Below, piece after piece: positions 1 to 13,000 of a DNA stretch of 64,000 nt. The DNA is from Flammula alnicola (taxonomy: Eukaryota; Basidiomycota; Agaricomycetes; Agaricales; Strophariaceae), in NCBI GenBank assembly GCA_015499995.1, contig JADNRV010000002.1, positions 248,001-312,000 of the forward strand, given 5' to 3'. Below the pieces are notes generated by a model. That model did not search any database, was not told the origin of the DNA, and saw nothing but the letters and a program-made list of their open reading frames with translations. The position numbers were made by a program, and so were the translations under genes. Numbering within the stretch: position 1 is the stretch's first letter; each line of letters begins with the position of its first letter.

Positions 1-315
1 ACCCATCCACCACTTTATCCAGAGATGAAGGAATGCATCTTCGTATATTCTTTGTATCAGGCTATCTATTGTACAGTGATTTCCATGCATACGCGGATCC
101 ATACCCCTTTCTTCACTTTCCACCAAAAAAGAGATGCTCCGGCACGGCTGTGCATACAGTGCATTTGTAAAATAAGTATGCTGTTCGTATTCGTATTAGT
201 ATTTTGTTCCTATGAATATGTACTTTGAAGCTATCCGAGCAGATCGACAAGTAGCAGTCTGATGTTACGTAAGAGTCAGGACAGCTCTGCCTAGCTCTTC
301 GGGACGCGATCAATT
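1..315. other. Upstream spacer, no gene recognised
   Basis: No convincing coding region, RNA gene or repeat is visible. The open frames here are short and resemble no family I know. It presumably holds the promoter and 5' leader of the hydrolase gene that follows, and possibly the tail of a gene outside the window. Confidence 0.5.
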
Positions 316-1507
316 ATGGGCCCTTTACCGTCTTTCTTGCAGCCACTCGAAAACTCGCCGAAGAACTCGCCCGATATACCATGTCAGAACGCACAATTTA
401 CTCAGATTGCTTCATTGGGTTCGTCGCATGTACTGTGGTGGCCTCCAAGTAATGAGAATTGCGACCCGGATACACTTTTGTATTTTATTCCTGGTGAGCA
501 GGAAGCAAGCCTTCAGCGTGGATTACTCATGACACCGTGAATTCGTCAGGGAATCCTGGGCTTGTAGACTTCTATAGACCATTTCTTTCTGAAATCCATG
601 CAAACCAGGCATCGTCGAACTTTGCTGTCATAGCAAAGGCACATTTGGATCATTACCCCGGCATACAGAACAAAGGAGATGCTAGATATCGACCAGAAGA
701 AAGCTTGACAATCCAAGTACAAAGTTCTCTTGAATTACTAGGGGCAATAACCTCCTTCTACACAAAGAAGCTCCGCATTATTATAGTTGGTCACAGCGTC
801 GGCTCCTGGATATCTCTGCAGGTTACCATTCATGATTTGCTGTCAACATGTCTTTTGGATCTAACGGGTATACTATTTGAAGGTCCTGAAAGCCCTTCCG
901 GATGCGATAACGGCAGTATTTTTGCTATTTCCTACCATAAGCAACATCGGTGACACTCCCAATGGCAGGTTGCTCTCTGTGAGTGAACGATGCTCTCCCA
1001 AACCCTACTATATGCTTACCTATATCACATGGTAAGCCCATATTCTTACCATTATCCAGATCTATCCTTTCTTCCCTGTCAATTTTAGCCAAACACCTAC
1101 CTGATCGCGTCCTATCCATTTTGCATTCGGGTTGGCCTGCGCACCAATTGCGTGTACTTCAGGAATTCATTTCATCTCGGGGAAGTGTCATGGCTTCATT
1201 GAGTATGGCTCATGAAGAAATGAAGGCAATCCTTGCTCTAGACACCATTCTTCTAGAAAATCACAAAGATAAGCTATATTTCTATTACGCAGAACTGGAT
1301 GGTTGGGTCGGAAAAGAAAGGGAAACACTTCTTCAAACATTCGATCCCAGTAAACATTCGACAAGAATAATGCATGGAACAAGTGGCATTCCTCATGCCT
1401 TCTGTATCAGTGAGTTGGCCAAAGCTTCTCTTGAAGATCCTCAAGGATCTAATGCGCTGAAAAGATCACGGGGAAATTCTAGCGAAGCACTGTTGCGAAT
1501 GGCTTGA
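316..1507 (+). CDS. LDAH-like lipid droplet-associated serine hydrolase
   Basis: Four exons (316-493, 550-821, 883-978, 1037-1507) join in frame to about 338 aa, close to the roughly 325 aa of LDAH. What is seen: an N-terminal FIPGNPG strand/oxyanion segment followed by DFYRPFL, then the nucleophile elbow GHSVGSW, then LLFPTI and TPNGR, and a C-terminal GIPHAF carrying the likely catalytic His. This order of motifs is typical of the lipid-droplet-associated hydrolase family (alpha/beta hydrolase, PF10230), which sits on lipid droplets and is linked to sterol-ester and neutral-lipid turnover. Intron 822-882 contains a CTAAC branch site. The ATG at 316 is the first in frame, and a slightly later start is possible. 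The substrate cannot be told from the sequence. The neighbouring genes are not functionally related. Confidence 0.85.
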
Positions 1508-1906
1508 CGCGATGCCAGTGTACAAGCCACCCTCGTCAAATTCCTAGAATCCCTGCCATGCCTTTGGAGAGGAACTTGGAAGCAGGTTGCCTCAGAAGGT
1601 TTGCGGACATTTTAGCCGCTGTGGTGGCACAATTCCTTCGACTGCATCCCAATATAGAGTCGTCTACCCTGTTTTTTTGAATACCTGACTTGGCTCACCA
1701 TGGGGTACAAGTATAGAAGATAAAATCAGCATAAATTGCTATTTGTACAACAACTGTTATCTGGTCTGTTTTAAGCTGTTTTGGGAGACCACTTACTCAA
1801 ATTCTCAAAAAATTCGAACATGGAAGGTTACATAAGCAGACATCCATTTAACTTGCTCGTTGAAGTCGACGCGTTTTGATCCAGGCAATGAAGTTGTAGA
1901 CTGGGC
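1508..1906. other. Intergenic spacer, nothing recognised
   Basis: About 400 bases between two genes on the same strand. It should contain the 3' end of the hydrolase transcript and the promoter of the remodeler. No repeat or small gene was recognised. Confidence 0.5.
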
Positions 1907-4900
1907 ATGTGTGCTCAATATCAACCCGATCCTATTGCCGAGGGCCATGAAAGGGAAAGTTCCTCCCCGTCAGGTTCTCGCAACTCCTCTAAACCACCCA
2001 AAGTCGTTCTGAAATTGCCAAAAACGCCTATGCCTTTACGCAATTTCTATGTCGCCCCTCCTCGGCTGCCGTCTGCCCAAAAACGACAATACAAACCCGC
2101 AAATGAAAGTTCCCTGAAGTATGATTCAGAGACGCGTGTAAATGAAGTGATCGGTGAATATAAGGACGGCGATAGTCTTTATTACTTCGCTCGTTACGAT
2201 GGTGGTATCGCGCGCAAGGTACGACTTCTATCGCGCTCCAGTACTTCATACACTCAGTTACGCGATTTTGGTAGTTTCCTGCAACAGCGTTCAAAGAAAA
2301 ATACGAGGATTTGGTCGAGGAATATAGTAAGCGGCCCATTTCTCCCCAAGCCCCCAAAACTCATCCGTTCAAACAGAGAAGAAGAAGTCGGAAGGAAAAC
2401 TGGATCCTTTTGACCCATCTGCACATTATATTCACCCACTATCCCGCATCAAAGTCAAGATAAGTATCAGTAGCGACCGTGCTTCTCGAGCAGCTCAGTC
2501 TGAGGATAGAGAAATCGTTCCCGACTCAGAGGAGGAATCAAGCGACGATGATGACGATGAAGACTATGACGGACCAAGTTCAAGAATACAACCACAGAGG
2601 GCTGCTCGGGCGAATACAAGAAAGGAACTTCCTTACAGTCCAAGGAAATCTAGTTCTCGTAAAGTCATTGTCTTGGACTCGGACAGCGGAGATTCTGGGG
2701 AGAGTGAAATGGAGGTGGATTCTCGGTCACTAAGGCGGTCAACACGAGCTCGAAAGACCACCGAAATATACATCAGCTCTGACGACGAGTATATCGATGA
2801 AGATGACGACGAGGACGGTTCCCATGCCAAGAGGAGCAAGAGCAAAGCTAATGCAGGAAAGAAAAAGCCACCTCGGCCTAAATCTGCACAACCCATGTAC
2901 GGTCACTTCCGCGATATTAAGACTCTCGCCGAGGATCCGTTCTCTGATGACGAAGATAACCAAATGCTGAGGCGCCATCGGGATATGTGCGAAAAGTGCC
3001 ATTTAGGACCTGCGCATAAACTTCTGGCAGCATTCAGGAAGAAGTCCAAAGGAAAAGGAAAGAAAAGAAAACGAAGCACAGATGATGAGTTCGAGGAATC
3101 GGATGATGATGAACAATTCATCAACATGGGTGGATGGGTGCAGTGGTGCGTTCTCCAGATTCGATCTTCCACCAAAATTTTTGACGTTTACTGTCCTTTC
3201 TTAGTCTGAAATGTCCACTCAGTGCTCACTGGAAATGCCTGGCCTCGACGCAGCGAGACGAAGTCCTTAAGGCTGTCAAGGAAAGGGAGCTGAAGCAATG
3301 GGAGGCTACTCAAGACAATGACGGAGCGTCAGCTTTACCCCCTAAGAAACGGCCTGGGCTGGATATCAATCAAACCACTGAATTCATTTGCGGTTAGTCT
3401 TAGTATCTCAATACCGTCACTGTTGCATTAAATTCCGCTCCAGGTGCATGTATGCGAGGCGGAATTTGCATGGGATGTATGGAAATTGCACTGCTGCCCG
3501 ATCCCTCTCGTGTCAAAGCAAACGAAACCTCAAATACCGTCCAGAAAATGGACACTGAGGACGTACATATGATGGATGGCACGGCGTCCAAGTCAGAGCC
3601 TGATTCACACGAGCCTGTTATTCACACTCTTGCGCACGAGCTGTTATTTCGTTGCTTCACATGCAAACGTCTTGCTCATTACCGTCATTTGCCAGTACCT
3701 CCCATTCTTGAGCGTGACGGAGAAGCCGATCTTGCAGACGTCGCCGAGCACTACCAACGAGCAAAGAAATGGCTCTGCGCAGATTGTTCTTCTTATAAGT
3801 ACGGACTCGACAAGATAATCGCTTGGCGTCCATATCCCGCAACCGCTGTTGAACCTCCTCGCGGACCGAGAGAAGTCCCTGATTACAAGTCACTACTTCC
3901 TCGAGAGTACTTGGTCAAATGGTCGGGTAGAAGCTATCGGCGTCTGCAATGGGTACCCCATATGTGGCTCGTGTCAACCAATCCGTCGAAGCTGAAAAAC
4001 TTTATTTCCGGCGGCACGAAGGTCGAGTTATTGAAAGAGCCCGCAGAAGCAGGACAAGACGCAATGGACGTCGACGTTACGGGGTCGATGACTCTATTCG
4101 AGAACGCCGACGAGTCGCGAGCCTCTTCCGTCAAAGTGGACGACTCCACATCAACCCTTGTAGCCTTGCCTGATGCAGAGCAGAGGATACCTATTCCTTG
4201 GAAAACTGTTGACCGAGTTCTAGACGTTTTGCTATGGCGCTCAAGTCCAAAGAAAACAATCCCTCGGGGGAAACGAAAACAGGTCGTTGCTTTCGGTAGC
4301 GATGAAGGAAGTGATGTTCCCGACGCCAATGATGAAAGAAAACATGCCGCTGCTCTGATTTTCGAAAAAGGAGAAGAGCCTCCTAACGACTTAACAGAAA
4401 CAATCGAAGAGTGGGAAGCCCATAGCACCTTGGGAAAAAAAGATATAGATCAAGTTGTTTGGGCGTTTATTAAATGGGATGATCTGGGATATGAAGAAGG
4501 TGCGGCTAGACATATCTTCATAACACATGGCTGACTTTGGCTCTAATAGCCTCCTGGGACAGCCCCCCAAAGCGTGGAGAACCAGGCTATGGAGCCTTTA
4601 AAGTGGCTTTCGATAGATTCGTAGATTCACGCAGCGTTTTTATTCCGAAACGCGACAAATCATACTGGGAAGTATTTGATAAACGAACTCAGGATGAATA
4701 TCGCAAGAAACACCTGTTGAAGCATGCGTCGGATTTAGAGTTAGGCCAAGCGCCCAACCTCAAACTCATGCCTTTTCAGGTAGAATATCTCTTTATTCGA
4801 ACATGACATCGCCATAATCTTGAATAACAGGTTGACGGCTTTAATTGGCTTTGTAATAATTGGTGGAATCATCAACATTGTATCCTTGCCGATGAAATGG

Positions 4901-7900
4901 GTTTGGTGAGCTGCCTCTGCCTGCCTGAGAGTCGATACTTACGCATGTGTATTGTCAGGGAAAAACTGTGCAGATCGTTACTTTCCTAGGAAACATTGCA
5001 GCGAATTGGGGAGCTTTCCCTGCTCTCGTTGTCGTCCCGAACTCCACGATTACCAATTGGGTAAGAGAGTTTGAACGATGGGCACCTCACCTTCGAGTAG
5101 TTCCTTTTAGCGGCGAGAAGACGGCCCGAGATGTCATCAAGGACTTCGAACTCTTCCATAAAGTCACCCAGCCAGGCAACACAAAGGCGAAGTTTCATGT
5201 CCTTGTTACGACATATGAAACTTTGACAAACATGAAAGAGTTTACCCCAATCTTCAGAAATCAGCCTCGCTGGGAGGTCAGCAATTTCCTTCAATGCCAA
5301 GTGCACGATGCTGAAATATAACTAGGTACTGGTTGTTGATGAAGGACAGAGACGTAAGTCAGACCGCAGCAGCGAGACATAGAAAGGCATAATTTAACGC
5401 ATACTTGTACACAGTCAAAAGTGACAGCAGCCTTCTCTTCAAGAAGCTCAATGAATTGAACACTGCGCACCGGATCATAATGACTGGAGTAAGTGCATAT
5501 TTTCAACTGTCTGAACAAGCCGGGCTAATTTACGACGCTAGACACCGTTAAACAACAATATGCGGGAGCTGTTCAATCTTATGAATTTCCTTGACCCAGA
5601 AGAATGGCGAGACCTAGAAGCATTAGAGAAACAACACGAGGTTCTAGATGAAGACCTCGTAAAGCAGCTACATGGTAGGCTGAGGCCCTATTTCTTGCGT
5701 CGCATCAAGAGTGAGGTACTTGAGCTCCCTCCCAAGGTACACAGATGTTGAATCTCTCTTTGACCTTACCTCATAATGACGCCATCTATAGAACGAAGTC
5801 ATAGTTCCTGTATCCATGGCTCCACTCCAGCGGGAAGTTTACCGGTCCATTCTGAGTAAATTAATCTTGATTTTCCTCGTAATTTCTGCCTCTGATTTCT
5901 CTTTTCAGGCCACAACTTCAATATCTTGAATGGCTTGGCACAGCCTTCAGCTGGGCAAAACGCGCCCAGCAAAAGTCGCATAAACAATGTCCTTATGCAA
6001 TTGCGGAAGTACGAAAGCCGATTGTGAAGCAACAGATAAATTGCTAACGGATGCAATCCTTGCACTGCAGATGCCTTCAACACCCTTATCTTTACGCTGA
6101 AGATATTGAGCCCCGAAATTTGCCAGTCCAAGAGACGCATGAAAAGCTTATTGACGCTAGTGGAAAGCTGCGATTCCTTAAGGCTTTACTTCCCAAGCTA
6201 AAGGATCATGGCCATAGGGTTCTACTCTTCAGTCAAGTGAGTTTCTCAATTTATTCTCAGTGGTCGCTTTTTCTGAAGTAAACCTCAGTTCGTAATTGCT
6301 CTGAATGTAATTGAGGACTTCCTACAGGGCGAAGGCTATAAATTTCTTCGCTTGGTGACTTTTTTCTTTCTAGTATACCCGAAACCTTCTGATTGGCATT
6401 ATAGGATGGTAATACCAAAGGTGGGGCTCGTCAAAAGGCAATGGACGAATTTAACAAACCGGGTTCCGAGTACTTCATTTTTCTTCTCAGCACTCGAGCT
6501 GGCGTAAGTCCAGCTTCCTCGCATTTTTTACATTTTTCTTACACATCTTACAGGGCGTGGGCATCAACCTTTTTGTGAGATTTTCACCTTAAATTCGTTT
6601 ATTTGTCCCTCATTTTTTTTGTAGAGTGCTGATACCGTAATAATTTTTGATCCCGACTTTAATCCTCATCAGGTACATAAATTGCGGACGTCCGTCTTAA
6701 ATTTTGACTAAGTGACTTTTCTTACAGGACTTACAAGTATGACATCTAATTGACTGAATGAGGAGTTGAGTGCTTGACTGAGATGATCTCTTAGGCCATT
6801 GCACGCGCATATCGTTATGGTCAGAAAAAGACGTGTTTGGTATTCAAGCTGATGGTCAAGGATTCCGCAGAAGGTAACTACAATTATGAATGATTCCTGG
6901 TCTCATGCTTACTGCCGTTTAGAACGAATTATGCAAATAGGGAAGAAAAAATTAGTCCTTGACCATCTCATTGTCCAGAAGATGGATGACGACGATGAGA
7001 ATGGCGGAGAAGATGTGCAATCAATCCTCACCTATGGTGCTCAAGCCCTGTTTGATTCAGAACAGGACGCTCGCGATATTACCTGTAAGCTCTGTCGTTT
7101 CTTCATTGGTTACTTAGATGTCTGAACTCGGTTAGATTCCGAGAATGACATCGAGAAGCTTCTCGAGAAAACGGAAATGGAAGCCGTACAAGAGGCACCC
7201 AAAGCAGGAGGTGGTCTCGCATTCTCCTTTGCCAAAATTTGGGCTGCGGACAAAGATTCTTTGGAAGAAGTGGTAGAAGATGACCAGAAAGATTCGTGGG
7301 CGCAAACCCTGCAAAAGATCAATGCTGAACGCGAGAAAGAACAGGAGAAAGAAATGGCTCAGTCTGGCAGGGGAGCACGCCGCAAAGCCGCAGATATTGC
7401 AAAGGTAAATTTCGCAGACTATACGCTGTCGTTCAACAATTCTGATTGACCCAGACAAAAATTTACGTTGGAGCCGGCGGTTCTGAGATCTTCGGATCAA
7501 ATAATAAGCCCAAGTCTTCAGCAAAATCTGTAGCATCTGACGGCTCAGCATATCTGGTCTCAGATAGGGAAGAATCCGACATTGAAAGCGATAGCGATAG
7601 CAACAATGCTATGGCCGATGACGACTTTATCCTAAACGCAGGTGCCAATGGCCACAAGGGCAAGTCCAAGCAATACTCTCCGCTGGACTCGATTCAGAAT
7701 ATCGAACAGCAAGATATTCTTGATTGCGGTCTGTGTGGCCAGCGTCACGGCCCTGGAGAATGCCCCATGATTGAGCGGTCAGAAAATCTTGCAGAGTATC
7801 GAGAGATGTTGATCCTCCACGCTGACGACGAGCCCTGGGAAGAGAGAGTACGTTCTGCCTTGTTATCTTTTGTTCAAACTCGGAACTGATTCCACTGGTG

Positions 7901-8452
7901 AAGAGCCAAGCAGTCAGAGCCATCGACGAGATACTTCACAAACGAGGCCATTTATCCTTGATTGCTGGTCAACCACTTCATCCTTTGCCCAAATCAACAC
8001 CTGCTCCATCTTTGCCGAAGAAGACGCAGCGTTCCAGCGATGCCGCGTCAATGCAGAATCATCTTCCTGTACCTCCACCACGAACTGCTCAAAATTCTAC
8101 CTCGACATTGAGACAACAAGAGCCGCAACAGGCTGAATCGTCCAAGCAAGCCTCTGTGTCCCAACTCGGCGAACAAGCGAAGAAGAAACCAAAAGTGGTT
8201 CCAAATTCACCTTGTAAATTGTGCGGCGCGGCAGTTCACTCGTTAAAGAACTGCCCACTCGTTCTCGCAGGCTCCAAAAGGCAAGCCTTCATTACTAACA
8301 TATCTTGATGATACTCATCGCGTTCTCGACCACTTAGTATCTCGGCCAACATCACAATCTTGGAGAACAGAAAAGACCTATCATTAACCATCACCATTGA
8401 TAAATTGCGCCACCTCTTGTCGAAGGCAAAGGCTCGCGAAAGTGGCGCTTAG
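1907..8452 (+). CDS. CHD/Mi-2-type chromatin remodelling ATPase, Mit1-like
   Basis: Large multi-intron gene. The N-terminal part holds a chromo-like segment (2110-2330; intron 2219-2274), an acidic, basic-patched linker, a Cys-rich PHD-like finger (about 2985-3680: CEKC, CLKC, CGAC, CMGC, CFTC) and chromodomain-like stretches ([20 protein letters not shown]). The SNF2 core follows: ADEMGLGKT (motif I), VVDEGQR (motif II, DEGQ instead of DEAH), MTGTPLNNN, LRLDGNTKG, STRAGGVGINL and ARAYRYGQ. Two C-terminal zinc knuckles ([29 protein letters not shown]) match the Mit1 branch, the ATPase of the SHREC heterochromatin complex in fission yeast. The likely role is nucleosome positioning and silencing. 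The last intron (8281-8337) is GC-AG. Splicing it extends the C-terminus to the TAG at 8450-8452, adding residues [14 protein letters not shown] and onward. Mit1 identity is inferred; membership of the CHD/SNF2 class is secure. Confidence 0.9.
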
Positions 8453-8787
8453 ACGTGAGCCAAGTACGATATGTAATGCGTATCGAACTCCATACATTTA
8501 GTTACTTTACTATCGCATATACCTTGCACTATATTCTTCACCACTACTTTTCTTAAGCCCCCGCCGTATAATGATTGCAATATATTGGCTACGTATCTGA
8601 CTCCTATCGATTTGCACAGTAAAGAATTTCCTTCTGGTTTGCTTCTGACCTATAGATACACTAGCTTTCACTTCGCCACTTACTCGAGAGATATTGATAA
8701 TTGGAACCGCTGTTAGGTGGTACAGCCACGATAATGCCTAATTTTAGACTATTTATTGACGCTTGTTGATTAGCAGCCTCTGACGTT
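8453..8787. other. Intergenic spacer, nothing recognised
   Basis: AT-rich spacer of about 335 bases between tandem genes. No repeat, RNA gene or plausible small coding region was recognised. Confidence 0.5.
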
Positions 8788-9960
8788 ATGTATAGGAACA
8801 TGATATTGAAGCAAAACAATGGCTTAGGTGTGCTCATGAACTCTCTTCTTCCTAGTACAATCTATTCTGCTGAAAACACTCTCCCGACGACTCTGAAAAG
8901 GACCCGCTCATTAGGAATCGACTCAAGAAAGTTCGATGCCTCTCGTGTGCCACCTTTGCCACGGATAAACGGCGATCTGATTCTCCAGGTTTTCACACAT
9001 AAATCTCTGCGGCGTCCCAACGTTTCTCCTGCTGACTATGGCGATAACGAGAGATTGGCTGATCTTGGCAGGGTGGCGTTCGAGGTCGCCATAACACATA
9101 CTTTATTCCGAAAGCGCCCCATGCTCCGGGCTTCTGATATATCTGTAAGCCACTCATCTCGACCATAGAAACTCTTGCTCACTGACCATAGAAACGACGA
9201 GACCAATTGCTTTCGAGTGCTATGGTAGAGGATTGGGTGACAGCCTATGGTCTAAAGTCGAAGCTGCGTTGCCACCCGAACGTGCACCCTTTACTTAAGG
9301 CACCGCAGGTGAGTATTGACAAGAGCCGCTGTTTGAGGAGCGATTCTATTGAAATATCTTTAGGAAACAAATTCTATATTTTACGCTTATGTTGGTGGTT
9401 TGTATGTCTCATCTGGACCGCAGGCTGTGAACGACTGGATTAGTGGCCTCCTCGCCCAAGAACTTGAAGCGCTGCATGATGAAGCTGATTCCGACATGGA
9501 GCCAAATCCAGTTGGTGTATATACACCACCTCCCAAACGAGCCAAGAGCGAACATATGTCTCCTCCTCCACCCAGTAGGCCTATCTTCTATGCCGCGCAA
9601 CCTCCTCCAACGCCTGTAATGAGGCAGATACCACCACATCAGCAGATCCCACCTGCCATTCCTCCTAATCCGCTGGCGCCTGCACAACCTAGTCTACCAT
9701 TCCTCCCGTTATTCAACCAAGCTGCGATGCAACGACGCGTGACTGTCGAATACCTTGCGGAATTTAGCGGACCATCACATGCAGGACGGTGGGCGGTGAA
9801 ATGCATAGGTCAGTGCTGTGTTGATCATGATAAAAAAAGTACGGCTGCTAAGTAGGAGACAGTGAACGGAATTTGCAAAGGGGAAGGAACTGGAAGCAAC
9901 AAGCAGCTTGCGAAAGAAGAGGCAGCGCGAAAGGCGTATTATTCGATGGGCTGGACATAA
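8788..9960 (+). CDS. RNase III-fold plus dsRNA-binding-domain protein, probably non-catalytic
   Basis: Four exons (8788-9144, 9192-9308, 9364-9808, 9863-9960) join to about 338 aa. The N-terminal half has an RNase III-like domain: FTHKSLRRPN, then DNERLADLG in the position of the signature NxRLEFLGD, and later AYVGGLYVSSG. The signature is degenerate: the acidic residues after RL are Ala and Asp, and the Asp of GD is replaced by Arg. Cleavage activity therefore looks lost. A Pro-rich spacer (about residues 185-240) leads to a C-terminal dsRBD (VEYLAEFSG, GTGSNKQLAKEEAARKAYY). This architecture resembles mitochondrial large-subunit proteins such as mL44 (yeast Mrpl3), which keep an inactive RNase III fold, but a divergent Rnt1 or Dicer-related protein is also possible. 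Family fold is confident; specific identity is not. Confidence 0.75.
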
Positions 9961-10098
9961 TTTGTAGATGTACCTTATCTGAAGCTTAATTGAGTCTGTG
10001 GTAGTCATTCGATGGGCGTCAGGTGCTGACTAAGTCATGTGTAAATTGAAAAAGCGGAAGTTGGTCTTTGACTCTTGACACCGAGCCCGTCGCTCTCC

Positions 10099-13000
10099 AT
10101 GGCTGCACCCTCCGGTCCTGACAATTTCTCAAGGCCACAGTACACACCCACAAACCACATAGATCTCACCCTCGACGACGACGACGCTCCCCCGGACCAG
10201 TACAACTCCTCGAGATACGCTAAGCGCGCTCGTACCGATGCATCTCGTCAGGACCATGGCCCCCCTGCTTTCTTTATCCCGTCTTCATCGACCATGACCA
10301 CGACTCTGTCTCCATTTACCTCGCGTCCGCCTAGTTCCAAGCCTGCTTTCCCTGCGTCTCCTATGTCCGCGTCTCATTCTTCGCAATCACCGTTCACTCA
10401 ATATCCTAGCTTTGTATCGCAACCTGCTCAGTCATCATATCGCCCCCTTTTTGCTGGACCTCCACCATTTCTTCCGCCTCGACAGCAACAGCAAGTTCCG
10501 CCTCCTCCGCCATCTAGAAGTCCTTCATATCAACTGTCATCCCAGCAATCCCAATCCCAGCCATCCCAGTCACACTACGAGGACTCACAGCCTCGCGATC
10601 GACAAGTTATTGACCTAACTGGATCTCCTTCTCCACCGCCTCCGACTCCTATATCACGTCAGGGATCGCAGCCCCCTCTACCCCCCGAGTTACCGCCAAA
10701 AACTCCTGTATGCATCGGCCAGCTAACGGTTAACGCGCTCGTTCTCTATCCTGTACCATTCCTTTCCCCACAAATCCCAGGAGAGATGGAATGGGCATAT
10801 GTCAGGCTGCAATACGAACACAATCCCAACAAGGCCACTGGCAAAGAGACTATCCATATCAAAACGCCTTCTGGAAGAGGTCTGAATGGGGAGAGCATAC
10901 CCGGGGAAGTTTTTGGAGTTGTCGAACAAAAGGTTGCGGATTTTTTGGGTCCAATGCTTGGTAAGGGATTGATTAGACTGGATGCAAAAATCCGCAAGCA
11001 CCCAGGAAGCGTACGTTTGGTCTCTCATTTTTTTTACTTCCTTTTATCATGAACGCTAATACCTGAGACGGTAAGCTCCCCATATTGCCCCTTCAAATGC
11101 TTGTCTACACACCCAAGGGCAATATCGTCGTAGTTGGCAATTACCTCAGGCAATCCAGTCTATTCCTTCAAGACCCGGCATCACCATACGATATGCACCG
11201 ATTAACAAACTATCATTATTTCAACCCTCATCATGACCTACTCGATGGTCAACATCGACCAATTATGGCCGCAAATACATTGAGTCTTATCCCTCGAGAT
11301 CAGTCACGGTGGACAACACCTACTTCAACGGGAAAAAGTGTAGAAGTGCAAAGAAGTCAAGTCGATGAACTATTCAAGTCTTTGAAGGATGGAGACGAAT
11401 TGGCGGAGACCGAGCCTTGTGCGTGCATCCTAATAACACATTACGTTTTGTTTTCACGAACCTTATCCTATAATCGTTCTCTTAAAGCTCCGGAGGTCGC
11501 GACGAGCCTTTACCCACATCAAAAGAAGGCCCTTACATTTCTGTTGGAACGCGAACGGGAGAAGATAGGAACAGACGGATTTTCATCCTTGTGGCAGAAA
11601 CGCTTCAATCCTTCATCTTTTCGAACGACTTGGTTCCATCTAGTGACCCAGAAGGAGGCCTATGAAGCTCCTCAAGAAGCCAAGGGCGCAATCCTAGCTG
11701 ATGATGTAGGCCTGTTTTACAACGATGTGCATACTCGAGCTTGACATAAATTTTGCAGATGGGCCTCGGGAAAACGATTACATGTGTTTCTCTAATTGCC
11801 GCCACCCATGCTTCTTCCCTTGCCTTCGCAGCATCTCCACTTGACGTTATTCCACCGCCGCCACCTCGACAAGACGGGCCAAATGCCTCGCACTTCGCAG
11901 GCAGTGTATGGGGTATGCCCGATACTGCCGAGGGCAGTGCATCTTCATCAGCCAAAGCCAAAGCCAAAATAGAGAGGCTGCAGGAGAAATTTGAAGCAGA
12001 TTATGCGAGGTCTTGTCGGATAAAGGCAAAGAGTCGCGCTACGCTGATTATTTGTCCGCTGTCCACTGTGTCTAATTGGGAGGACCAGTTTCGCGAGCAT
12101 TGGAAAGGCGAGGTATCAGTTATCGGAGGAAGCGGCGGACCTTGTGTTCCTCCGTCGCTGCAGCAGCCACCCTCGTCACAATCTAGTTCATCCTCGCAAT
12201 CGGCTATGCTCGTTGACGAGAAAGAGAAAGTCGAAGAGGAGAAGCCGAAGCGCGTTCGGGAAGGAAGACCACTGCGGGTTTACATCTACCACGGCAACGC
12301 TCGCCGTCCTGATCCTTCGTTCCTTGCTGACTTCGATGCCGTCATCACCACATACGCGACCCTCGCGTCAGAGTTCTCAAAACAAAGTCGTAGTTTGTTG
12401 ACTGCCGATGACGAGGAAGATGAGGGCGCAAGTAGCGAAGGTCAAGGCGGGGTTGACATTGACGAACAAGGGAACCAAGTTTTGAGGCTGCCAAAACCGA
12501 AGAAGGGAGGCATGAAGAGGAAGAAAGCTATGCTCGCCACAGCAAACAATCCTGCAGAGATTCCGAGTGCCTTGCAAAGTATACACTGGTTCCGCGTTGT
12601 CCTCGACGAAGCTCAGTGAGTGATTTTTTTCTGACATCTACGAGTATATTTTATTCACGATATTTTATTAGCTCTATCAAGGAAACAGGGACTGTAGCAA
12701 GCCGCGCTTGTTGCGACTTGATGGCAGATCGTCGGCTATGCTTGACAGGAACCCCAGTTCAGAATAAGTTGGACGACGTCTTTGCGCTCATCAAATTTTT
12801 ACGCCTGGAGCCATTTGACGACAAGAATACCTGGACCGAATTTATTGGTAGTCCGGTCAAGTTTGGGCAACCGCTTGGTGTTGCACGGCTTCAGACGATC
12901 ATGAAATGCATTACCCTTCGTCGGACCAAAGAGTCGAAGGCTCCGGACGGGAAGAAGATTCTTTCACTTCCACCACGTCGTGACGAACTCCGCTATCTCA

